This document shows positions 39,901-52,100 of a stretch of DNA of 64,000 bases, piece after piece. This stretch comes from Lytechinus variegatus (taxonomy: Eukaryota > Echinodermata > Echinoidea > Temnopleuroida > Toxopneustidae): positions 58,109,048 through 58,173,047 of the forward strand of contig NC_054741.1 in NCBI RefSeq assembly GCF_018143015.1. Reading direction: 5' to 3'. The stretch's first letter is position 1. Each line of letters starts with the position of its first letter. Under the pieces are notes generated by a model. The model was not told the DNA's origin, did no database searches, and saw only the letters and a program-made list of their open reading frames with translations. Both the position numbers and the translations under genes were made by a program.

Positions 39901-42900
39901 CAAAAGACTTTGAAAAGGAAACTCTGAAATTAATTAGATTTTAACGTACCCATTGTATTTCTTGGCAGCCAGCGCGCTGGCTAAAAGAACGGCAAATGTC
40001 AGAACACGAAACATCTTCACTTCTGTTCTATCAGGAACGGTAGCAAAGAATAAAGTGGTAACAGTTCATCATGACTTGTAATAGTCGTTCACTATCACCC
40101 ACCTGGGGAATAGATAATTATGGGATAGATAAAAGTAATGAATATTCAACGACTTAAGGGTACATAATTTTAGGAGACGGAGCGGGTGCTGAAAGGAGAC
40201 AACATCCTCCTCCCCATATTAATTTCTCAACAATTGCACACTCAGGCCCGTATTCTGATAGCAGTTCTAAAGTTGTGGTTTAAGTATGGATAGCCAATTG
40301 TTGCATAAATCACTAACAGTAGGGATATCATACTTCAGCTCATTTGGCTCTCAAATCATTCATAATTGTGTAGGAAGTATAAATATATGATTGTATTCAC
40401 CATTGATGAATCAAGAAAGAGCACAGTAAACACAAGAAACATACAACTTCATAAAAATGTTGATACGTATGGCTTCCCATACTTAACCACAACTTTAAAC
40501 CTGAGTTTAAGTTAAACCCGACTTCAGAATACGGGACTCAGTGATCATTATTTTAAATCATGTATCATGTGTATTTGTCGTCATCCCAGTGGAAGACAAT
40601 TTATTACCTTAATAACATTTTCACAAAAAATTGCTTTATTCTGACGGTAGTTTTATTCAGTTTGTTTCGTCTTTCTCATTTCCAATAAAATGATGCCAAG
40701 GTCCCCCAAAACAATTAAAAAAATATATATATATATATAGATTGAATACCATTAGTATACAAGCAATATAAGTACGAAACAGGTCTGCCATACATAATGT
40801 AAATAAAGAAGAATTGTACAATTCAAACTCAGAATGATCAAAACATATTATAGTTTAACATGATACATCGATGTTGGACATCTGTATAGGTCCATGCACT
40901 GCCGTCACTATCAATCATCAAATATGAATTATCTAAACCCCGTGCACAATAAAGTGAATGTAACAATGCAATGATTGCTCAATTACTGAAGTATAGTGTA
41001 TGAACTTTTTTTTTATTTTGTAACACACTTATTTCAATACAGATTTTTTTGTTATACACGAATCAAATTACTTATAGACATTTAGGGAGAAAAAAAACAA
41101 CGTTCATTTTCGAAATGAAAGTAATAGTAAGCATGGTAAGAGAATTATTTCTCTAAACATTCCAATTCCACCCAACAAATCCACAGATCATTGCTCCACC
41201 CTCTGTCTTTTTGCGCACGGTCCATGACTTTGCACACGATTCACGACTTTGCACACCGGCGGTCTGCTAGGCAACCACTCCTCGTCACATCCATCACTTT
41301 GATCTGATAATGTCATAAACATCCTTTGTTTCCCATCATCTTGTTGGCATTTTAGTTATTTTTCAGCGACGTTATCTTTTTCTTCAAAACCATTTCACCT
41401 CGAAAGTTGAACTTTCATAATCAATTAGCCGTAGAGGTAGAAGCCTATTGGTATATATTTATGAATGGAAAAGATGCCAAGGTCCAGGGTTCAATTCCCT
41501 ATACATAATGATACTTTTACACATTTCCCGGGATATAATTAATTTAAAGTAGATAGTCGACGTTGTTATTTTGTATGCTTGTATTTCGACGGCGGCTATC
41601 TATTTTCTAGTGATCATAAAAGTGATTGCATGTCGATCAAAGATACTCAAATAAGAAAGCTTGACGATCTGATTTTTTTGCACTAACCTGTCGTGCATAA
41701 TACCAGCGAAACTGATATCAAAGCCCCATCTTACAAAAGAGTCGTGTTTGATCCGACCAAACTCAACTATATGGAAATCCGCCAGTGTCATACGACCGGA
41801 AATTTGCACAGTGTTATTTGAAAACAAGGAGGAGCATATCGAATCGTCAAGACAACAATGAATGTATGAATATGCATCTGACCTAGAAAACAGTTTGAAC
41901 AAACATGCATTTTAAATGTTGGCGTTGTTGGCTTTCCATATATCGGTTGGATCCATCGCAACTCTTTGTAAGAGGGGCCAGACCGACAAAAGCTATCACG
42001 TTATTAACCATCTTTTATATCGGTTTAAAGTTTTTTTTTGATGGAGGGACTGTAGCCCAGAGCTGTGCATACAGCATAACGTAGGTATATACCAAAACCG
42101 CAGATATTAGTTTTATCATTCCACATAACAGCTGCATAAATTCCCATAGCTCTCTGTTATCATTTGTTTGATTATGATGTTTAAGTTAGTATAAAAAATA
42201 CGATATGATTGTTTTAATATTACATCATTTCATAAGTCATCATCAGGTTATAGGGTCGAGAATCTTTATTCTTAGTTGATCGTGAAAAATACGTGTATCC
42301 TTACATGAGTGATTTTATTCAAATTATTCAACTTCTTTTATGTATATTTGATCATGGGTGCATCCTCCATTTCAAAGAAATCAAATAGATCAAAGGCTTA
42401 ACAGAATGCTGCAATTAATTAACCATTGATTATTTAAAAATTATTGCCTTGTTTTACTTATGTAAATTACATCAAAATGAAATTTAAATACATATTGATA
42501 TACTACACTGTTAGAACATTTATCCTTAAACATGTTAAAATAAAAGAAGTTCCTGTCGCAGACTCTGGAGAACACCTGTAATCTTACCAGATTGCGTAAT
42601 CTTACATTATGTCATAGGATTACAGGAAATTGGCATTTGGTGTATGGAATTTTCACATCTCCTTTAATAAAACACCCTTTTCCCCTTTGTAATCAGACCT
42701 GTTCTATTAAATTGCAGAAAAATTCCTGTCTTATGAATTTACAGAATGATTCTGTTATTGCTTTTTTGCAAAATCTTCTTTTTTTTCTGTAAAATCAGGG
42801 TTTTTTTTAACAGTGTAGCCATGATGCAAATATCTTCGGATCAAAATTCTACATAACAATAGCAGGATGTATGAGGAAGATGATGGAGAGAAAAAATATA

Positions 42901-43063
42901 TATATTAACAGAAATAAGAAGTATTACAAGTAAGAAGTAGGAAGAGAAGAAGAAGAAGAAGTAGAAGAAGAAAAGAAGAAATAGATGATGATGAGGCCTT
43001 CATCAATTTCAAGCTCTAAGCTTAAGATGAAGGTCTTCCATATTTCAAAATGTACTATGTTGA

Positions 43064-43101
<38 letters not shown>

Positions 43102-46100
43102 TTTTTCTGCCATTTTTTGTAACAATTAAATAAAAATGTCAGGTATAAATATATTTTAATTAGATTATTAGATTGTATATATGTATATGTTATTAATGTA
43201 TATGTTATTAGTTATATCATTTACTTATGTTATGCTAAGAAAAAAACATTATTTCACTTGTATATGATATTATTGGAATGTGGAAATAAATAAATCAAAT
43301 CAAGATGAAGAAGACGAAGAAGAAGAAGAAAAAAGAAGATGATGATGATGATGATGAAAATTTGTACAGATTGAATTACCTATTTTGTAAATATCTCTAG
43401 CAATATCTTATTGATGAATCAGTAGCATATATGCCCAATCGTGACAAGCCCCTCTGTTAACACAATGGTCTGACTCACTGCAAGTCGCCGAACTTTTAGC
43501 ACGAGGTTTTAGATTGATTGATTGATTGATTAATAACGAATTCATTTCGTTCCAAAATTTCAACAAGGTTACAAAATAAAGCAAAATATAATATTACATT
43601 ATGAAATGAAATAGAAACCTTCTGAAAAGCAAAGCTTGCTATTGAAGGTTTCCTTCAATAAATAAGACATATTAATGCAGAATACAAAGTTCAATACATA
43701 TATACAAATCATATCTTTCTTGTAGAAGTTTAAAATATATATAATACACTTGTAAGTCATCATATCTTTCTTGTAGAAATTAAATGTAAATCCTTGTTAA
43801 ATATATTTTTTAACATATTCTCCCAAGTAAATGATGAACAAGCTAGGCTTGATTATATTACAAGATATGAAGAAAAAGTGAAAAGGACTCACAAAACAAA
43901 ACGTTACAAAAACAGGACGTGACAGAACGGTACAAGAACAAGGCATGACAAAAATTTATACAAAAACAAGACATACGAAATAGTATAAGAACAGACAAAT
44001 TGAAATAAAAAACAACAACAATAAAACAAAGGACAAAAATCGAGTAAAAGAAAGCAAACAAAAGAAAAAAAGGGTTCATGTTTCATATCCCATCGCAGCA
44101 GCTGCACTCGCGTCCTTTTGCACGGCGTTTATCTACATTTTACACTCTCCATCCAGGGTCCGGTAACACATAACACAAAGTTTAACAATAATTGTACGCT
44201 TGATTTCTTACGATGGATTGTACATTGTAGTCAATGAAATCAATCGTAGAAAAATGTTCGACGATCAATGTCACGCTTTGTGTTACGGGCCTCAGGTGTA
44301 GTTGATGGGTACCCTATAGTAAGGGAAAATGCTCGAGCGCTTGAAGAGGGTAGCCGTGCATGCTAAGGCCTGGACAATATGCAGTGCTTAGAAATAGTGT
44401 AAGAATTACTCTATTAATGTTGCATAATATTCTTTAATCTATTATACTATAATGTTCATCTTATATGTTATGACATTTTATGGGGACATTGTGAAAAAAT
44501 ATTTTCTAATGTATCCATATTCTTGAATAAAACACCCCGTGGAATACTATGATTAGTTGTCGTCTAAGAATTGCCGCTCTTTTATCGATTTCTTAAAGGT
44601 CGACTTCTGGAGAGAGGCGACACCGTCGTCGCTTCACCGTCCGGTCGACATCATGGTTCCACCGAGCCTACGTAATAACCTCCGTGACATCCTGACGTCC
44701 CTTTCTCTCGACATCGAAATCAACATCCCTGACGTTGGAGCTCTAGTGACTGGCCAGATGTCAGAGATTCAAACGAGACGCGCGAACGAGCCAGTCGGTA
44801 CAGCAGCCCTGTCAGATTTCGACTACACACGGTACCACACTTACGATGAGGTAAGGGATTCATCAAAGGAATTTCTTTAAGTAAAGGTATTGTGGCTCAG
44901 TACTTCGAACCACAATGCCCGGGTTTCAAATCTCAGTGCAACCACCCTCGAAATATTTGGCAAGGTACTTCCCTGGACCATCCTTGCAAAATCCATTTTT
45001 ACTTTTGAAGGCCCAAGACTCTGGGGAACTATTAATAATAACATCAAAGAATCACCAAGCCTAAATTCTTTCAAATATAAGTTCAAAAAATTTCTCCAAG
45101 ATAACCATTGAATTAACTCTTCATTACTCAAACTCTCATTTTTTTAATCAAACATGATTATTATGTGACGTACATTTTTCCATCTCTTTCGTTTTCCTGT
45201 TGATCAAGGAGGTCCGTTTGTGAGTGCTGGGGCTGGATTGTGGAGACCTTTAATCTCCCTTTTTCTTATTTCCTTTTCTATTTTGATTTCGTCTATTTCT
45301 TTTTAATTTAGCTGGTTTATGCTCAAGTTGTTATTTTGATTTTTATGTGCTATGTAACTGCAATAATATTTATTAGGAGGTTGCATCTACAAGCTCCGCT
45401 TTTTAGCAGCCTCCTCCATTTCCAACCTGATCTTGAATATAATTTTTGTACAGGATACTTGAAATACGTTTTGTTATATTTATATGTCAAAATGTACAAA
45501 ACAAACTGTAATTGTTGAAAATGGAAATAAATGAAATGAAATTTATGTGCATTTGCCAATCTCCAATATGTAGTAAATGTGTATCCGAAAGGAAAGAATC
45601 ATTAAATGCTCGAGCACAAGTGGTTGCCATCAACCGCGTAGCCAGGATTTCATTTTGGAGGGGGCGGTAAATGCACGCGAAGCGTGCCAACACTTACAGA
45701 GCGCGCGAAGCGCGCTCCCTAGGGGGTGGGTGCAGGGACGCGCGAAGCGCGAAGCTTTTAGTGTTTCATAAATTAAAATGAAAAGGAGCCGTTTCTCTTG
45801 TCTATAGTACCTCCAATTCGGTTGACTATATTGCGATTTTGAACCTTGTTTTCAAAAGTGATTGTGAACGCACAAAAGAGGTATACAATGGAGGAAATTA
45901 AAATGATAATAACTCCGCGCGAAGCGCGGAAGCTAAAGTGTTTTATCAATTTTCTTGCCATAAAAAGGGTCCCGAGAAAAGGGTATTCTCAAAGATATAT
46001 TGAAACTTTCTTTGGAAAGATCAGATTTGATTACAAACAATTTAGCATCAGTGCATATTTTTAACTCGCAAAACAGAGGAGAAGATTGGTAGAGGAAGAT

Positions 46101-49100
46101 ATTCCTCCCCGCGCAGAGCAATGAAACTCTGAAATTTCAAAGGGCGGACGTTTCATCAAATGTAGATATCTCTAATACCCAATCGGCTCTAATTCAATTG
46201 ATTTTCTAAGATTATTGAACTTCATTATAAGGAAAACAGTGCGCAAAAAGTTGAAACTTCTGTGATTTATTGAATTCATCTATCTATATAAAAAAGGATG
46301 CATAATTTTTTTTATTTATCCTGAAGCGCTTCATTTTGAATATAAAGAAACTTAAGTGTCATTCAAAATTTCAAACTGAGGGCGCAAAACAGGACACGAG
46401 ATGAATGTATACAGGGAAATGACATGAAGTTTAATACAATTTGATAAAAAAATATTGTACTTTTTTTTATTTAATACGACACGAATTCCATACCTTCCTC
46501 TTTTTAGATTAGGAACCTGTTTGCCCCCAAATTATGGTTGTTTAGTAATGAGCTGAAAAGCGGGAGAAGTTGACTTTATGGAGGTGACGGCAGAAACTGA
46601 TATAAAGATTTTACCCGCTCGGAGCCGACCAGACCAGAAGTTGCGCGATCAATTGAAAAAAAGATAACTTCATATATTTACTTCGGCCTAACCTTACTCA
46701 AATTCATGCCCTAATGTATACAATTTTAACTTTAACTGGCAAGAAGCACATAGCTGAGGTGGAAAAACAGGGTTAGAGCTAAAGGTGGGGGAACAATGGA
46801 GAACTTCAATATTGTCATTTAACCGCGCGCAGCGCGGAAGCAAAATTCATATATGAATTTAGAGCAAGAAGAGTGAAGGAGTTTCTCTTTTGAGAAAAAG
46901 TAAAGACTAAAAAGAAAAAAAATCACAAAGCTACCTTTCTTCCCTTTCCTCCCTTCCCTTTTCCTTTTCTCCTCTCTTTTTTCCCTTCTTTTTTCTTTTT
47001 GGGGACGTTTGGGGGGGGGGCGACCGCCCCCACCGCCCCCCCTGGCTACGCGCCTGGTTGCCATGCTAAAGCCAGGGTACAGAAATATTGTAATTATGGC
47101 AAATGCAATATAAATGTTTCATATCATGGGTAAAGCTAATAACTTTCTTTGATTTAACACAGCAAAAATTGTGGTGTTAACCGGTATACATAGAGGACCA
47201 CACCAGTTATTTTACACCGGTGTTAAATTGGTGGTGTTAGTTTTACACCTGTAGGTGTTATTGCAACACCGTTTGTTGTTACATTTACACACTTTGGTGT
47301 TATGTTTAATCTCTAGTGTGTAATTTTAACACCTCAGTGTGTGGTCCTCTATTAACACCAATTGGTGTCAGTTTTAACACCGCAGTTTTTATCTTATTTT
47401 CTTTTCAGATCCAGCAGTGGGTATCAGATATTGTGACAGAGTACAGTGACATCACATCTCACTTTTTGCTTACAACGTCATATGAAGGAAGGCCAATCAA
47501 TGGATTCCGAGTAATCAATTCGACACTTTCATGACAATCAGTTTAGAACTTTATGATTATAAAATGGGAGTATAGGGGGTAAGAGAGACCAAGGGACTCG
47601 GAAACAGGCAGGCAGCGGCATAAAGGAATTAAGAGGGGGGGGGAGGGGTGGGGGATGAAAGGGAGACAAATGAGGAAGAAGGGCAGAGAGACAGAACGAG
47701 AAAAAAATAGAGATAGGGGACCCCTTAAATGGAAGCGAAATATTACAGTTAATTGGAAAGAAAAAAAAGAAAGAAAGAGAGAGAGAAAGAAAGAAAGAAA
47801 GAAAGAGAGAGGGAGGGGGAGAGAGGGAGAGAAAGAGAGAAAGAAATAAATAAAGAAAGAAAGGTAACATAAATCTAAGTATAGAAGCAGACTGAGAGAC
47901 AGACAACATATAAAATGCCATAAAGCGAGGGCAAATAGAGAGAGAGATAGAAGATGACGAGAGAGAGAGAAAGAAAAGAGACAGAAAAGAAGAAAAAATA
48001 AACGTTATAAACACTGTAATTAAATTTCAAGGTGGAATTTTAAAAAAAGGAAAACAAGACACAAAATTAATTGACTAGGGGTATACACCCCCCCCCCCAT
48101 TTTCTCATCTGTATAGATCAGAGGAAGAAACAGTGTTGCCAGTGATCCTCCTCCCCCAGCGGTGTGGTTTGAGGGCGGTATACACGCCAGAGAGTGGATC
48201 AGCCCAGCCACCGTTATGTGGTTTACAGCACAGGTAAATAGGCCTATACAGATGTTTGTTTGTGGATTAAATTCAATTTTCTATATGTACATTCTATTTT
48301 TTTAAATATGTCACCCTAAATTATATAATTCTTGCTGTTTGAATATCTCATTGTACCTTTAACATCATAGCATTTATGTGACCTCATTTTTTATTTCCCG
48401 TTCTGTATTTTGGGAGCAAAATAATCACGCTTGTTTAATGAAAAGAGATATGCATTAGCCTTAATAGCGCCACCTCATGCCCTCAACTACTTGCACGGGG
48501 CCAGCATAATGCAACATTCTTTTCTTTGTAGTTTTGTAATATAGAACCGCTTGAATGGTAAAAATAGTTCTTTCTTAATAAACTAAATATTGAATCACCC
48601 CGTTTAAACAAATTGCATATCATTTCTATTTGCTCATTTAGAGATAAATGAATCAAAATATACCAATATATTTGTAAAAACTCGAAAATGAAAAGCCATT
48701 GTAAAGATGGGTTACGCTCCACAGAATAGGAGCACGTATTAACATTTTTTTTACGTCTTTATTTTCCACGAAGCTTCTACAAGATTATGAAGACGGTGAT
48801 GAATTGGCTATGAGTATGTTTGATAACATGGACTGGTACATCGTCCCATCTCTTAATCCAGATGGCTACACCTACACTTGGACTAACGTAAGGAAGACGG
48901 GATTTGTTACCACTTCAAAAATGGACGTTACATTGACGAAATCCCTCATTGTTACATGATGAGATTTTATTCTAATTCCCCTGACAGCACTGTTTAATGG
49001 AAAATAACTATGATGTTGGAAATATACTTTTATTCGCCTTATTCAATACAAACAAATCACCGAATTCTGTGTAGGGTTTGTAATAGATTGGGAATATGCA

Positions 49101-52100
49101 TGTTAGCTTTGACTTGGGGGGGGGGGGCTTGTCAAAAATAAAAGAAAGTGTGCCCCATGTGGCCTGTTGGTAAATGCTGGATTCATAAGTGGTACCCACA
49201 CACTAAGAATTTGGGGTGCAAAAACTTTGCGGAGCAAGCTTTGGGGTGCATGAAATGCACTTATGGTGATAATTTGTTTCTTTTAGAGAGGTGCAAAGAT
49301 GCATATTTTCCTGTTTTCCCCAGTGTAACATTCGGTGTGCACCTTTGAAATCACAAAGTTGAACCTATTTTTCTTACTGTGCAGGAAAAAATAGTGTCCC
49401 TGAAGTTAAAAGTTGTTAAAAAAAATCTCGGATGGAAAGGGGGGGGATAAACTGCTGGTAAAATTTTGAACGACAAGGCTAGGGAAACCCCCAAATGAGT
49501 TCATTAATCAATTTAGCCACATGAGCTGATGTTGAAATATGGAAATGTTTATTCGTATCCCTACTGCAAACAGAGCGTGCCTGTATATTTTGCGAAGTAC
49601 ATGAACTATGTTATTTACCACGATCAAATTGAAATTACACAAATACAATCTATCAATTGAACAAGAATTGATCTCTCTGAATATGTTAATACGCCGAAAT
49701 TGTAGGAAACAGTAGACTCTGAGACAATCAAGTCAAATTCAAAGAAATATGGCAGCGCATTATGTGCATGACTTTGTTAAAATTAATAGAATCATAGTTC
49801 CGAGAATTCTTGTCGTTTTTAATGAAATCAAGTTGATTTAATAGCAACCTATTAGTTTATATAGATATCTATACAAATTGAGTAGTGAAAAGTTAGTTTA
49901 AAAATGGACTACAAACCTGCAACATATTAAGAAATAAATTTTATTTTGAGTCTCCAAATGCAAAAAGTAAATATGTTTTCAATTGATCAAAGAAAATTTA
50001 CATGCTGCTGAAAAAACTCCCTTAAAACAGATGAGACTGGTTAAATATTTGACATTCTATTTCTATTCACCATTGCAATTTCATTAATCGACTTTGATTA
50101 GTCTTCGCCTTTCATCATTTTCAGGACCGACTTTGGCGAAAGACCAGATCGGATAATCTAGACAGCACAGGTAGTGGTTGCAGGGGAGCCGATCCGAACC
50201 GCAACTTCCCTTTCGGATGGGCCGGTAAGTTAATTAAATCCGGGGGTCGAAACAATAGAGAGATTTCGATTGTCTGCGACTGCAACGTATTCCTAGTTCA
50301 CCGGAAGTGGTGACACCGCTCGTTCAGTATCACGTTCGTACATTGATGAAAACAGTTTCGATTTAAGTCGACGTACCCGTACCACGCCACAGCATATACC
50401 AGCGTGATAGTGAGCGGGCCGTGGGCCGATGCTTGGCCGGAGAATCAGGCGTAGCATCACGCTACGAACCAGTTGGGCGACTGTGTGGGTGCAACATTTG
50501 CACTTTTGCGCAAAAAGCCGAAAAACACGGTTCTTTGGAAATAAAACATAAATTACCTATCGGATATGTAGTGTCTGAAAACAGGACATACTAAATGTAA
50601 TGGAAAAGCTGGTAACAAGCAGTAATTTGCAGTTTACCAGCCCTGCTGAATCAACGAAACTCGAGTGTTGATGCGGCTTCATTCATTTTTGCCAAGCTGG
50701 GATGACGTCATCATGTACGAACTAGCGCTCGTTCGAGCACTATGACACCGAACGTCAAAACCCTCAAATACGAGTCACAGATTTGGTCAGTGGACGAGAA
50801 GGCTCGTCACAGATTACTTCGCGCATGCGCAGTGCTCCCAAAATTCCTTAATCTCGTACGTCCACATGGCACGTCACAGAAAACGAAAGGTCTCAAATAC
50901 CTCCAACCTCGCCCCACTCAATGTCACATGGTTCAAATGGTAGAAGATACTTTAGAGAATTATATTGACAATGTCAACTTCCCAGTAGTCTGCACCTCCA
51001 CCCATTTTAAGGAGTGGCGTCTAGTCAAATAAATTATATATAAATGTATATAAAAAGAAATCGTGACTAAAAAGACATACTGATATACCTGTTAAGAATG
51101 CCAACATAACAGAGAACAGGAAACGTTTCTTAAAAGTCGATATCACTAGCAAAGCATATTTTATGACAGGTACAGAGAACTCATAGGCTTTGATTGTTCG
51201 AGAAGCCAAATTGCGGTGCCGGGGGGGGGGGGGGGCAGCCAGGGGTTACTTCCCTCTTGTAATTTTTAGTAAAATAGAAAGAGAAAAGGGAGGGGAAATG
51301 AAAGGAAGCAAAGAGGAATAAAAAGAAAATATTTTCAAGTATACAAGAGATATTTGGTCGTTTAATTCTATCACATCCTTATTTTTCAGAAGAAAACAAA
51401 ATACGTCGCGTTTGGATCATCTTACCCGGCCCTTCCACCCACTCCCTCATCAAAATAAAGAAAGGTGTGACCTCTAATGGTCATCTAGTGAAATGGTATC
51501 CTTGTTTATATTAATTATATCTACCTTAATATGATCACTATCCTAGGAAACGGCACCAGTCCATTCCCGTGTTCAAACATCTATCACGGCAAATCGGCTC
51601 TCTCTGAACCCGAAGTCGATGGCGTTGTTGAATATCTTCGCAACCTGAAGGCTAATAACCAGAACTTCCTCATCTTCCTCGATTGGCACAGCTACGGACA
51701 ATACTTCCTCTCTCCGTGGTCCTACTCGGCCTACGCCCCAAACCCTCCCGACTATGACGCAATGGTGAGGACATTTTTTAGTGGCCCCTTTCATGAATTC
51801 TGGATCATTTCCTTGATGTCCTATTACACACTTAAATTAATTTATTGGATAATTACATTTGATTAATTTAAGAATAATTATGATATTGGCGATCGCTAAA
51901 ATAATCTTGATATCAAGAATGTTGAAATGAAAATTTCTGATGATCAAAGTGTCCTTTTTCATTGAACAAAAAATCATGACAGGAATAACAGCCCTTATCA
52001 CACAACTCGATGGAAAATTATACCATCCACTAACATGTAACTTTTAACTTAAGAAATACACAATGGAAAATATCAAATAGAAAACTACTACCGTATATAT

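Noticed and set aside
47538-48014. 158-codon minus-strand frame and its plus-strand counterpart
   Set aside because: Made of a GAAA/GAGA purine tract; composition, not coding, keeps the frame open.
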